DNA of 64,000 nt from Candidatus Anaerobiospirillum pullicola. Its GTDB lineage: Bacteria; Pseudomonadota; Gammaproteobacteria; Enterobacterales; Succinivibrionaceae. How positions within the stretch are numbered: the first letter of the stretch is position 1; the number at the start of each line of letters is the position of its first letter. Below the pieces are notes generated by a model, which ran no database searches, was not told the DNA's origin, and was given only the letters and a program-made list of their open reading frames with translations. Shown in pieces: positions 53,749-64,000 of this stretch. The position numbers and the translations under genes were made by a program. The stretch is from positions 37,783-101,782 of the forward strand of contig JAHLFE010000044.1 of NCBI GenBank assembly GCA_018884035.1, given 5' to 3'.

Positions 53749-55137
53749 ATGTCAACCCGTGAACATTTTGCGACACGTCTGGGCTTCCTGCTCATTACCG
53801 CCGGTTGTGCCATCGGCTTAGGTAATGTCTGGCGCTTCCCCTACATTGTGGGTCAGTACGGCGGCGCATTCTTCGTCTTAATCTACATCTTCTTCCTCGT
53901 CTTCTTTGGCTTGCCACTTCTTATGATGGAGCTGGCTATCGGTCGCTCCTCCCGCCGCTCGCTGGCTCAGTCCTTTGAGACCTTAGAGCCTCAGGGCAGA
54001 CACTGGCACTTTAACAAGTGGTGGATGATCGCCGGTAACTACGTGCTGATGTCGTTCTACAGCGTGATCACCGGTTGGATGCTCTACTACAGCTTAAAGG
54101 GCTTCTCCGGTGAGTTTGGTGTCAACTCCGATGCCACCGTTGCAGGTGCCGCTTTTGCCGACATGCTGGCCTCGCCTTCATCAATGCTGATCAGCATGCT
54201 GGCAGTGGTGGCTGTGGCCTTTGGTATCTGCGCCTGCGGTCTGCGTAAGGGTGTTGAGCGTATCACCAAGCCAATGATGATCCTGCTCTTTGCACTGCTC
54301 TTCTTTATGGCGCTGCGCTCCTTTACCTTAGACGGTTTTGAGGAGGGAGTGTCCTACTACTTAAAGCCAGATCTCTCGAAGATCACTGATGGTGGTATCG
54401 CCCGTGTGATTGAGGTCTTCTCGGCGGCCATGGCGCAGGCGTTCTTTACGCTGTCCATTGGTGTGGGTGCCATTCAGATCTTTGGTACCTACATGAGCTC
54501 GAATCAGACCTTAGCCTCTGAGGGCCTGTCGATCTTAGCCTTAGACACCACTGTGGCTTTCTTATCCGGCCTTGTGATCTTCCCTGCTTGCTTTACTTAC
54601 GCCGTGGAGCCAGGTCAAGGCCCAAGCCTGATTTTTGTGACCTTAGTGTCGGTCTTCTCGCACATGGAAAATGGTGCTTTCTGGGGCGGCATCTTCTTTG
54701 TGTTTATGCTCTTTGCGGCACTGTCGACGCTGATTGCGGTGTTTGAAAACATCATCGCTATCTTTATGGAGCTGTTCACCACCTCGCGTCGTCGTGCGGT
54801 GATGATCAACTTCTGCGTCATCTTTGTGGTGTCGCTGCCTTGCATCTTAGGCTTTAACTACTGGTCTGACATCCACCCATTAGGTGGCAGTTCGACCATC
54901 CTCGATCTTGAGGACTTCATTATTTCCTACAACATCCTGCCATTTGGCGCGTTAGTGTATGCAGCCTTTATTACATGGCGTGGTGGTTGGGGCTTTAACA
55001 ACTTCTTAAGCGAGTGCAACACCGGTAAGGGGGTGCGCATGCCAAGCTGGGGCTTAAATTACTACCGCTTTGTGGTGCCAGTGGTGATCTTCTTACTGAT
55101 CGCTAACTGCTACTACTCGGTGTTCTTTGCTGGCTAA
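53749..55137 (+). CDS. Neurotransmitter:sodium symporter (NSS/SNF) family transporter 1
   Basis: 'RLGFLLITAGCAIGLGNVWRFPYIVGQYGGAFFVLIYI', multiple TMs. Confidence 0.95.
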   Translation: MSTREHFATRLGFLLITAGCAIGLGNVWRFPYIVGQYGGAFFVLIYIFFLVFFGLPLLMMELAIGRSSRRSLAQSFETLEPQGRHWHFNKWWMIAGNYVLMSFYSVITGWMLYYSLKGFSGEFGVNSDATVAGAAFADMLASPSSMLISMLAVVAVAFGICACGLRKGVERITKPMMILLFALLFFMALRSFTLDGFEEGVSYYLKPDLSKITDGGIARVIEVFSAAMAQAFFTLSIGVGAIQIFGTYMSSNQTLASEGLSILALDTTVAFLSGLVIFPACFTYAVEPGQGPSLIFVTLVSVFSHMENGAFWGGIFFVFMLFAALSTLIAVFENIIAIFMELFTTSRRRAVMINFCVIFVVSLPCILGFNYWSDIHPLGGSSTILDLEDFIISYNILPFGALVYAAFITWRGGWGFNNFLSECNTGKGVRMPSWGLNYYRFVVPVVIFLLIANCYYSVFFAG

Positions 55138-55623
55138 GGCATGACTATTCTTAGCAGGTAACTGCTCTCTTAGCACGTTACCAGCTGACCGCTCCCTAAC
55201 TTACGAAGATGGCGCTTGCTCCAAGATAAAGTGCCATTTTGGCGCATAAGCGCACTTTTCTGCTCTCTTTTGCGTCATTGCTGTTTTTTAACGCCGTTTA
55301 GTGCTCAAATTTAGGGCATAATACGGCGTTTTGTTTTTCTGTGGTGCAGAAAATTCTGTAGTGGTAGCTTTCGGCATAAACTCTCAAGCCACAGACATAG
55401 CACTGCCATTGTGCCTCCTTAGGTGTGGCAGCAGGCGCAGGAGCTCTTGTTAGAGCAGCACTTTTGAAGCTGCACTGCTGTGACGCAGTAAGGCGCTGAT
55501 GGACACTGCACCTGACGCGGCCTCAATAAGTTGTGGGCTGCTTCCCGCCGCTTAGATACGCTGACACTCCTCTTTCTAGGCCTCACGCTGTGGCACCGCG
55601 TGCTGCCACTTGGATTTTTGTAT

Positions 55624-56988
55624 ATGGCTCGAGAACAATTCTCTTCGCGCTTAGGTTTCCTCTTAATCGCCGCTGGCTGTGCTATCGGTTTAGGAAACGT
55701 CTGGCGTTTCCCTTACATCACCGGTCAATATGGCGGCGCGATCTTCGTCATCATTTACCTGTGCTTCTTGTTCTTTGTAGGTGTACCGCTGCTTACTATG
55801 GAGCTGTCGGTAGGCCGCGCTTCTCGCCGCTCTTTGGGCCAATCCTTTGAGGTGTTAGCCCCGCACACCAAGTGGTACTTAAACAAGTTCTGGATGATTC
55901 CAGGCAACTACATCCTCATGGCTTTCTACTCGCTGGTGACCGGCTGGCTGCTCTATTACATGGTCATGCTTGGCAGTGGCGTCATGCAGGCCCCAACCCA
56001 AGAGGCCGCAGGTCAGGTCTTTAATGAGCTGCTGGTAAGCCCAGTGAGCATGTTTACCTGCACCGTGATCGTGGTGGTAGCCTCATTCTCGGTGTGTGCC
56101 TTTGGCCTAGAAAAGGGCGTGGAGCGTATCACCAAGCCAATGATGATCCTGCTCTTTGCGCTGCTTATCTTCTTAGCCGCGCGCTCCTTTACCCTGCCTG
56201 GCGTCAAGGAGGGCTTAAGTTACTATCTGCTGCCAAGCTTTGACAATATGCAGCGTGAGGGTATCTTAAATGCGCTGTCGGCAGCGATGGGCCAATCGTT
56301 CTTTACCTTAGGCTTAGGTGTGGGCTCGATTCAGATCTTTGGCTCTTACATGAAGCGCCAATACACCTTAGGCTATGAGGCTTTCACCATTACCTTGCTG
56401 GACACCACGGTGGCTTTATTAGCAGGCTTTATCATCTTCCCTGCTTGCTTTAGCTACGGTGTAGAGCCAGGTCAGGGCCCAGGCTTACTCTTTGTGACCT
56501 TAGTGACCGTGTTCTCTAACATGGACTACGGTGCCTTCTGGGGGGGCTTATTCTTCTTATTCATGCTCTTTGCGGCGGTATCGACGCTGATTGCGGTGTT
56601 TGAGAACATTATCGCCATTACCATGGAGATGTTTGCGCTCTCGCGTATTAAGGCGGTGCTGATTAACTGCTGCGTGGTGCTGCTCTTAGGTCTGCCTTGC
56701 ATGTTTGGCTATAACTACCTCTCGGATATCCATCCTTTAGGTGGTTCGAGCACGATCTTAGACACCTACGATTTTATTCTGAGCAATAACATCCTGCCAT
56801 TTGGCACCACCTGTTACGTGCTCTTTATTACCTTAAAGCGTGGCTGGGGCTTTGATAACTACATTGCCGAGACCAACTACGGTAAGGGCTTAAAGTTCCC
56901 ACACGCCTTTAAGTACTACTATCGCTTCATTCTGCCAATTGTCATCTTAGCTCTGTTTATTCAGGGCTATGTGGGCGTCTTTGGCTAG
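55624..56988 (+). CDS. Neurotransmitter:sodium symporter (NSS/SNF) family transporter 2
   Basis: 'RLGFLLIAAGCAIGLGNVWRFPYITGQYGGA'. Start set at ATG 55624. Confidence 0.95.
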   Translation: MAREQFSSRLGFLLIAAGCAIGLGNVWRFPYITGQYGGAIFVIIYLCFLFFVGVPLLTMELSVGRASRRSLGQSFEVLAPHTKWYLNKFWMIPGNYILMAFYSLVTGWLLYYMVMLGSGVMQAPTQEAAGQVFNELLVSPVSMFTCTVIVVVASFSVCAFGLEKGVERITKPMMILLFALLIFLAARSFTLPGVKEGLSYYLLPSFDNMQREGILNALSAAMGQSFFTLGLGVGSIQIFGSYMKRQYTLGYEAFTITLLDTTVALLAGFIIFPACFSYGVEPGQGPGLLFVTLVTVFSNMDYGAFWGGLFFLFMLFAAVSTLIAVFENIIAITMEMFALSRIKAVLINCCVVLLLGLPCMFGYNYLSDIHPLGGSSTILDTYDFILSNNILPFGTTCYVLFITLKRGWGFDNYIAETNYGKGLKFPHAFKYYYRFILPIVILALFIQGYVGVFG

Positions 56989-57263
56989 AGATAGGGCGTC
57001 ATAAGTGGCGTGAGTGGCGTCACTGGTGGTTTGTGACTTTAGTGGCTTCAGAAGTTGGTTGCCTTAGGCGCAAAGCAAGGTAGGAGCAGGGCTGCAGACA
57101 GTAGGGGAAAAGACTCCGTAAGGCCCTGTGGTCACTGCAGCTGTGCTCGTAGCGACTCCACTTTTCTGCCCGCACCACGACTGCTAAGCCACTTTAAAGT
57201 TTAAAGCCGCTGCTGCCACAGAAAGCTGCGTGTGCAACCGCTCACAAGGTGATGCTGTGAGCA

Positions 57264-57312
57264 CAGCTACAGCTACAGCTACAGCTACTGCTACTACTAC
57301 TACTACTACTGC
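57264..57312. repeat. Simple sequence repeat (agctac)n / (tac)n between NSS genes
   Basis: Direct reading. Confidence 0.9.
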
Positions 57313-57556
57313 TGGTTTGCTGTGGCATAGTGCTTCTTAGGTTTTCTTTTACGTAGGCGCGCTTGCTTTTGCCCGTGAGCGCTCTTATTTATTGTTGGCT
57401 ACCGCACTTGCTGCCCCGCGTGTAACCGACTTTTCTGCAAATCAGTTGAGGCTCCTCACTTACCGCCCAGCCCAGCACGTAGTGCGCTTGCACCTCATGC
57501 TGTGAGAGGCTGGGGAACCGCAAGGCCCAAGTAAGCGAGCTTAACTGGGGGTTTTT

Positions 57557-58933
57557 ATGGCTCAACGCGAACAGTTCTCCTCGCGCTTAGGCTTCCTGCT
57601 CATTGCCGCTGGCTGCGCGATTGGCTTAGGAAACGTCTGGCGCTTCCCATACATCACCGGTCAATACGGCGGTGCTGCCTTTGTGATCATGTATTTGGTC
57701 TTCCTCCTCATCATTGGTGTGCCGCTCTTAACCGTCGAGCTGTCGATGGGCCGTTTCTCCCGTCGCTCTGTAGCTCGCGCCTTTGATGTCATCGAAAAGC
57801 CAGGTAGCAAGTGGCACTTAAATAAGTTCTGGATCATCCCTGGAAGCTACATCCTGCTCTCCTTCTACGCCGTGATCACAGGTTGGCTGCTCTACTACTG
57901 CCTGCGTATGCTCACCGGCTTCTTCCCTGTGGGGACCACCAAGGAAATCGCCGTTACGCGCTTTAGCGAGCTCTTAGCAGACCCATACATCATGTTTGTC
58001 TGCACTTTCTCGGTGGCCTTTATTTCCTTTGGCATCGTGGCCTTTGGCTTAGTCAAGGGCGTGGAGCGTATCACCAAGCCAATGATGATCCTGCTCTTTG
58101 CGCTGCTGTTCTTCATGGCCTTCCGCTCGTTCACGCTGCCTGGTTTTAGCGAGGGTATCGCCTTTTACCTCACCCCATCTTGGGACAACATGAAAAGTGA
58201 GGGCTTCTTAGTGGCGGTGTGGGCAGCAATGGGACAGGTGTTCTTTACCCTGTCTATTGGTCAAGGCTCCATTGAGATCTTTGGTGCTTACATGGATAAG
58301 CGTCACTCGCTCATCTCCGAGTCGGTGCTTATTTGCTGCTTAGACACCACAGTGGCCTTACTTGCTGGCTTTATTATCTTCCCAGCGTGCTTTAGCTACG
58401 GTGTGGAGCCAGGTCAAGGCCCTAGCTTACTGTTCGTATCCTTAACCACCGTCTTTGCCAACATGGACTATGGTTGGTTCTGGGGTAGCCTCTTCTTCCT
58501 TTTCATGCTCTTTGCGGCCATGTCGACGCTGATTGCGGTGTTTGAGAGCGTGATTTCGATCAATATCGATCTCTTTGCTATTAGCCGTGTTAAGGCCGTG
58601 ATTATCAACTTCCTGATCATTACGGTCATGGGCTTGCCATGTATTTTAGGCTTTAACTACTGGTCTGATTTCCACCCATTAGGTGGCAGCTCGACTATCC
58701 TTGATCTGCAAGACTTTTTGGTGTCCAATAACGTGCTGCCATTAGGCTCATTTGTGATGGTGCTGTTTATCACTGCCAAGACGGGCATGGGCTTTAAGCG
58801 CTATCAGGAAGAGTGCAACACCGGTGTTGGTCCAAAGATCCCTAACTGGATGTACTGGTACATGCGCTTTGTGCTGCCAGTGATCATTGGTGTGATCTTA
58901 GCGGTGGGCTACTACAACATCTTCCTGGCCTAA
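57557..58933 (+). CDS. Neurotransmitter:sodium symporter (NSS/SNF) family transporter 3
   Basis: 'RLGFLLIAAGCAIGLGNVWRFPYITGQYGGAAFVIMYL'. Confidence 0.95.
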   Translation: MAQREQFSSRLGFLLIAAGCAIGLGNVWRFPYITGQYGGAAFVIMYLVFLLIIGVPLLTVELSMGRFSRRSVARAFDVIEKPGSKWHLNKFWIIPGSYILLSFYAVITGWLLYYCLRMLTGFFPVGTTKEIAVTRFSELLADPYIMFVCTFSVAFISFGIVAFGLVKGVERITKPMMILLFALLFFMAFRSFTLPGFSEGIAFYLTPSWDNMKSEGFLVAVWAAMGQVFFTLSIGQGSIEIFGAYMDKRHSLISESVLICCLDTTVALLAGFIIFPACFSYGVEPGQGPSLLFVSLTTVFANMDYGWFWGSLFFLFMLFAAMSTLIAVFESVISINIDLFAISRVKAVIINFLIITVMGLPCILGFNYWSDFHPLGGSSTILDLQDFLVSNNVLPLGSFVMVLFITAKTGMGFKRYQEECNTGVGPKIPNWMYWYMRFVLPVIIGVILAVGYYNIFLA

Positions 58934-58989
58934 GTAAGGACAGGGTAGTGCTCTAAAGACGCGGCTAAGCTCGCAGGCTTAGCCACAGC

Positions 58990-59037
58990 AAGCCCCCATA
59001 AGCACTCTGTTTGGAGTTGTTTGTGGGGGCTTTTGTT
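58990..59037 (+). terminator. Intrinsic terminator after third NSS gene
   Basis: AAGCCCCCATAAGCACTC...TGTGGGGGCTTTTGTT. Confidence 0.85.
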
Positions 59038-59737
59038 ATGCGTGTCAGCCGAAGTAGCTCTGAGGTAGGTTAATGGCAAGTAGCTGTGCTCACACATGTG
59101 GAAACCGCTCTCTTAACAACAGTGGAAACAGCTGAGTGGAGTGGCGTGGAGTGGTGGCCGCTGTATCCTCTGATGGCTATCATCTGGAGGTTTTTGTCTC
59201 TGACGACATCACCACAGGGCGTTTAGCAAAGAGCAGGCTCCTGAGAAGAATATGGGCTCCACTCAGAGTTTGGTTGATACCAAAAAGCAGCAGCGCCCTG
59301 CAATCAAGCATGGGCCCCATGTGATGGCGTTTGGCGTGACCAATCTTGGATTAGTGTTGGTTCCATATCCACCAAACTCTGAAAAGGGCCAGAATATGAT
59401 CTTAGAGGGTATGATCCTTTGTGGTGCCATACTACCGCGTCTTTGGCGGCCTTTTGAGCCATTGCATGGAGCTGCTGCTAATGCGCTTGCAAGGTGCAAA
59501 AGCGGCTTATCCATGCCCGCTTTAGCGGCTTGGAAAATGCTGAGTGTTGTAGTTATTTCTGTGGCGAGATGCCGCCACAGTTGAAAAAAGAGCAAGGCAG
59601 CGTGCACTTTTTGCGCTGTACGCGGTCTAAAGCTTTACAGGCATGATGTCGCGGCCTGTGGTCAAAAGCTTCATTGCAGAAAGTAGAGCAGCTGCTCTGA
59701 TGGAGGAGCGTACTGCTAATTAAGAGGTAGCCTCGTC

Positions 59738-62083
59738 ATGGCTACCGCCTTGGTCTCAAGGAAAGACACATCACCCCCACAACTGTTTTTGAGGAAAAAG
59801 AGGATGGGCAAATTAACTTGGCAGCCGTGGCTGCAGCAGGTGTTAGCACAGACCCCTAAAGCCATGGTAGGCGCATTATTGCTAGCGCTAGCACCTCTAG
59901 TCCTAGCCTCGTCAGCCTCTTCCTCCTCCTCATCCTCTTCTGCCCAAGACGATGCGGCCTCAACCCAAGAGGAGCAGGTCGACGCCATTGAAAGTAAGCT
60001 CGCTACCACCTCAGCCAATATCACCATTAGGGCCGGTGCTAACTCCAATGACCTCGTTTCTGGCTCTGCTGAGGCCAACGGTAATAGCGATGTTTACAGT
60101 GGGACGGCGCTGCATTTTGAGGATCAGATGATGCTCAATGCCCGTCGCGTCGATCTCGATCTCTTTGCCAAAATGCCAAAGTCCCGCATTACCAAGATGC
60201 GTGAGGCCTATGTGCAAGCAGAAAACGCCTTTCGCCGTGGCGATGAGGCCTTAGGCTTTGCTATCCAAAAGCAGCACTTACAAGGCTACCCGCTCAACAT
60301 CTGGCTCAATTACTACTATCTGGCCAATGACATTAAGACCAGCAAGTTTGACGCGGTGATGAAATTCATCAACAGCAACGAGCAGGCTGAGCTTGCCGAG
60401 CTGTTACGTGACCGCTATGCGCGCTACCTCTCCGATGTGCGTGACTATGCGCGTCTGTCGGTGTTAGTGGGTCCCAAGCCATTTGATGAGACCAAGCTCT
60501 CGACGCTGAGCTTTAAGCAAAAGACCCAGCTGTGCCGCTTCTATGAGGCTAACTGGCCTTTAGATAAGGTAAACGAAGAGGCTATCAGCTTTGCGACGCG
60601 TATTTACCTCGATTTAAGCAAGCGCCCATTGTCCTGCAATGGCTTAATGGCCTTGTTTGACGCTAAGGGCTACCTCACCGATAAGCTGGTCTTAAAGCGT
60701 TTTGAGAACGCCTATGTGCAGCGCTCCTATACGGAGACGACTGACTCCTTAGCCCAAGAGCTGCAACACACGGACTTTGCTAAGCGCGTCGATCAGCAGA
60801 TGCAGCTGTACTCGCAGCCAGAGAAGCTCTTTGACGAGGTTAAGGGTAACTCGGAGGACGAGCACCGTGTGGCGGTGCTTGCCTTTAAGCGCTACGCCAA
60901 CTTATCCCCACGCTCGGCCCGTAATGACTTTAAGAAGTTTATCAAGACTTACGATCCATCCGAGACGGAGCTCATCGATATCTACCAGATCTTTGCCTCG
61001 TCGTTCTTAGGGCGGAGCTACGGTTTATCTGACGTCGAGTGGGTGGATCGCAACCTGCCAACGTTAGCGTGGAATGACACCTTAAAAGAGCAGCGTTTAC
61101 GTCGCGCCATTTACTTTGCCCAGTGGAAAGAGGTCTATGTCCTCATTGACCACCTCTCCCCAGACCTTAAAGATGACATCAACTGGCGTTACTGGAAGGG
61201 CCGTGCGGCTTTAGAGCTGGGTAAGACCGACGAGGGTAATGCGCTGCTTGCTGAGGTGGCCAAGGATCGCAGCTTCTTTGGTTTTTACGCGGCACAGACG
61301 CTGGGGGTTGATTATCCTTTCAACTACCTCAAGATCGACCCTAATTTCTCCTTCCCGCTGGACATTGCCAACAACAAGGCGGCGATTCGCTTCTTAGAGC
61401 TCTATGCGCTTGATGATGACAATGCCATTTATGAGTGGCGTGAGATTGCGAAGCGCTCCCCAGAGCACGAGGCGATGGTCATGGCACAGTGGGCCTTACA
61501 GACGGGCAATATCTCCTACGCCATTGATTTTGTGGTGAGCTCGGGCCGTTGGGATGCCTTAGATTATCGCTTCCCGATTGCCTATCGCAGCTCCTATGAG
61601 CACTTCTCCAAAGAGAGTAATGTGCCGCTGTCGTTCTTATACGGCGTTTCGCGTCAGGAGAGCATGCTCAATCACAACATTCGCTCGTGGGCAGGTGCTG
61701 TGGGCTTAATGCAGGTGATGCCTGGTACGGCCCGCGATATCGCGCGTAAAGAGAAGTGGAAGTTCAGTGGCACTAACAGTCTCACTGATCCTGAGACCAA
61801 TATCCAGTACGGCAGCACCTATCTGCGCTGGATGCTTGATAAGTTTGATAACAACCGCATTTTAGCGGCGGCGGCTTACAATGCAGGCCCAGGTCGTATT
61901 CCACGGTGGCGCTCTAATGATGGCGTGAAGCGCGATGTGGCCATGTTTGTGGAGTGCATTCCATTTAAGGAGACGCGTAAGTACGTGCAGAACGTAATTC
62001 TGTACGATGCCATTTATAACTTCCTGATCACAGGAGAAAAGGGCGAGCTGATACACCCTAACGAGCTGAGCTACGCGTACTAA
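59738..62083 (+). CDS. slt: Soluble lytic murein transglycosylase (Slt70-like)
   Basis: C-terminal SLT domain 'YGVSRQESMLNHNIRSWAGAVGLMQVMPGTARDIARK...YGSTYLRWMLDKFDNNRILAAAAYNAGPGRIPRW'. Helical N-terminal superstructure region. Confidence 0.92.
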   Translation: MATALVSRKDTSPPQLFLRKKRMGKLTWQPWLQQVLAQTPKAMVGALLLALAPLVLASSASSSSSSSSAQDDAASTQEEQVDAIESKLATTSANITIRAGANSNDLVSGSAEANGNSDVYSGTALHFEDQMMLNARRVDLDLFAKMPKSRITKMREAYVQAENAFRRGDEALGFAIQKQHLQGYPLNIWLNYYYLANDIKTSKFDAVMKFINSNEQAELAELLRDRYARYLSDVRDYARLSVLVGPKPFDETKLSTLSFKQKTQLCRFYEANWPLDKVNEEAISFATRIYLDLSKRPLSCNGLMALFDAKGYLTDKLVLKRFENAYVQRSYTETTDSLAQELQHTDFAKRVDQQMQLYSQPEKLFDEVKGNSEDEHRVAVLAFKRYANLSPRSARNDFKKFIKTYDPSETELIDIYQIFASSFLGRSYGLSDVEWVDRNLPTLAWNDTLKEQRLRRAIYFAQWKEVYVLIDHLSPDLKDDINWRYWKGRAALELGKTDEGNALLAEVAKDRSFFGFYAAQTLGVDYPFNYLKIDPNFSFPLDIANNKAAIRFLELYALDDDNAIYEWREIAKRSPEHEAMVMAQWALQTGNISYAIDFVVSSGRWDALDYRFPIAYRSSYEHFSKESNVPLSFLYGVSRQESMLNHNIRSWAGAVGLMQVMPGTARDIARKEKWKFSGTNSLTDPETNIQYGSTYLRWMLDKFDNNRILAAAAYNAGPGRIPRWRSNDGVKRDVAMFVECIPFKETRKYVQNVILYDAIYNFLITGEKGELIHPNELSYAY

Positions 62084-62687
62084 GCTAAAGCTGAGAGCAC
62101 CGTAAGCTCACGACACAGCACTTCACAGGGCCTGAGCGGGGAAAACAGCTCAGGCTCTGCTTTTTTGGGGAGAGCGCACGACGTAGCGTGAGTATCCCAA
62201 AAAGCAAATCTCAAAGGAGGTAACTGCCTACAATCAGGTGTGTTACCTTTAGAGTAGGTGTTTGCTAAGGATCTGCTCTCGAGATAAGGCGCCGTCAGGC
62301 GCTTTTTGGTTATCTACGCGTAGCAGTAGGTAGGTAGCCTTAATCCGACACACCTTGGCGCATCGCCAGCAGAGGTTGGTGAGAGTGGCTCTCTCTGATC
62401 TGGAGGTAGGTAGGTTGGATAAGGAGTAACATCCAGCGCAGAGGCGTGATCACCGTCTGACCATGATGTGGGCTGCTCACACCGCTAATGCTGCCTGCCA
62501 CTTAATTTGCTGTGGATCACGCGGCACTGTACGATGCGCTGTGCTTAGCTCTGTGATCAGCTGTGTGGTCAGATGTGGTGCTGCAAAATGTGCATAACCA
62601 TATCCCCAAAAAGCCCTTATTTATCAGGTAAAGCTCTCAGCAGCCCCGCAAGTACACCCCGCTGCGCTTTTTTTTCCAAAAAAACGC

Positions 62688-62715
62688 TTTACAAGTGGAG
62701 AAAAACCCTTATAAT
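62688..62715 (+). promoter_or_regulatory. Sigma70-type promoter for tRNA-Leu
   Basis: TTTACA-16 bp-TATAAT located 41 bp upstream of the tRNA. Confidence 0.75.
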
Positions 62716-62756
62716 GTGCTCCGTCAAATCGATCGCTGATTTGGCAAAAATCTCTT

Positions 62757-62839
62757 GCCCAGGTGGTGGAATTGGTAGACACGCTACTTTGAGGGGGTAG
62801 TTCGCGAGAGTGCGGGTTCGAGTCCCGCCCTGGGCACCA
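62757..62839 (+). tRNA. tRNA-Leu (anticodon GAG), CCA encoded
   Basis: GCCCAGG...CCTGGGC acceptor pairing, long variable arm, 'ctttGAGgggg' anticodon loop, GGTTCGAGTCC T-loop, terminal ACCA. Confidence 0.95.
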
Positions 62840-63537
62840 TGCAAGAGATTGCGGAATAGGCTTACTTGCAAACCTGCTAAAGCGGGGGAGGAAGTGAGCT
62901 TTTTTTTATTTGCCGCCTGTAAATTGGTGTGCAGAGCTCTTTGTGGACAGCCCCTTAGTGCTGCCGTGCACGGTCACAATCCCTCCCACGTGAGCAAGAG
63001 CGCTGAGCTGTTGCTTTCTCCCGCCATCTTCACTTTCCTCACGTAGCACCATCAGGTTGGTGCAGACTCAGCTGCACATGGTGCTCTCTGCTTTGCTTTC
63101 TGCGTTTCTGCGCTACAATCTGCCTTTGCTGCTTGTCTTGCTCCTATCAGCGCTATTGTGTCTGCGCGAAAGAGCAGAGCCTTTACTGCTGCGTGCTTGG
63201 TATGAGGACACCTAACCGTTAGAAGACAGCAGTAAGAGCCCCAGTAAAGGCTCAGCGTGCCCGCCCGTAAGCACCTTTTAACCAACAGGTGTTGGGAGCC
63301 AACATGTGTTGGGGGCCGCTGGTGTGTTCTCCCTAGGTTTAGGTTGCAATCAGCTTGCTGCAAGGAGTCCAATTTGAGTTTTACGGCTTTGCTGTGCTCT
63401 GCTGCAGCGTCTCTTAATTGGGGAGCCCTGTGGCGCTGGCTCTTATTGCGCACTCTGTCCCGCTATTTCCTTTTGTCTTTGTATTTCCTCCTGCCTTTTT
63501 GCCTGCTGTTGGCGCTGCACGTTTTGACCTAGAGTTG

Positions 63538-63577
63538 TCGGCTAACCCCACTCGTAAGAGTGGGGTTAGCCGACAGT
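63538..63577. repeat. 18-bp perfect inverted repeat hairpin (TGTCGGCTAACCCCACTC-GTAA-GAGTGGGGTTAGCCGACA)
   Basis: Direct reading. Lies about 220 bp upstream of the TnpB-like ORF. Confidence 0.92.
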
Positions 63578-63798
63578 TAGTATTGGGGCTTTAGCCAAGC
63601 ACAGCGTACACACATCCTCAGCCTTTGAGGGATCGTTTTGTGGTACCAAGCACGTAATAAAGGAGTATAATTAGAAATGTAATCGTGATGTTTAGACCAT
63701 CCAAACGGGTATAAGCTGTTACAGACATGCATCTTGCAGATGTATAGCCTAGATTTGAGGAAAATAAGCGCTTAGCTATTTTATATTTGGTTTGGTAA

Positions 63799-64000
63799 AT
63801 GATCTTTACTCGTAGCTACTCCACACTTTTGGCTGCATTAGGCCTCCCGAAGAAGGCACTGCAGAAGACGGTAGATATCTACCGTCAAGCGGTGGAGTTT
63901 TTTATTACCGTTATGCTGCTTGAGTGGGGGACAACATTTACCAGCACCATGAATCAACAGGATTTCCTTACTGCAGCTGAGAAACTTTGTGTCCCTAGCA
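63799..64000 (+). mobile_element. 5' part of a probable TnpB-like/IS200-IS605-associated transposase gene (truncated by window end)
   Basis: Open frame MIFTRSYSTLLAALGLPKKALQKTVDIYRQAVEFFITVMLLEWGTTFTSTMNQQDFLTAAEKLCVPS..., reminiscent of TnpB-family N-termini. Upstream hairpin. Confidence 0.5.

Overview
The window is chromosomal DNA from a gammaproteobacterium. Synteny and the low-complexity-rich proteome suggest Succinivibrionaceae/Aeromonadales, but that placement is inference only. Most of it is housekeeping sequence in recognisable gammaproteobacterial blocks: a yejM-like 3' end; ybbN; perM/bepA/DUF2066/purM; gmhA; dnaQ|rnhA/mltD; ligA-zipA|cysZ-ptsI-crr; pntAB; queA-tgt-yajC-secD-secF; smpB; an MCP; rpsO-pnp; three tandem NSS-family transporters; slt; tRNA-Leu(GAG). 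At the right edge lies the 5' part of a probable TnpB-like mobile-element gene. The most notable signal is a degenerated phosphotransferase locus at about 30.7-33.1 kb. There the EIIA-Glc (Crr) homologue has lost both active-site histidines (N and T in their places). The adjacent Enzyme I homologue has disrupted active-site motifs, and no ptsH lies at the locus. This looks like a PTS remnant kept for a non-phosphotransfer role. Second, at least three families of dispersed, structured intergenic repeats occur as diverged or near-identical copies within the window: 6.3/37.6 kb, 33.3/45.5/53.1 kb and 30.4/52.7 kb. Third, several conserved proteins carry large low-complexity insertions (LigA adenylation domain, PerM, DUF2066 protein). 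A candidate structured small RNA lies between dnaQ and rnhA. All calls come from reading the sequence and the supplied translations; no database search was run.
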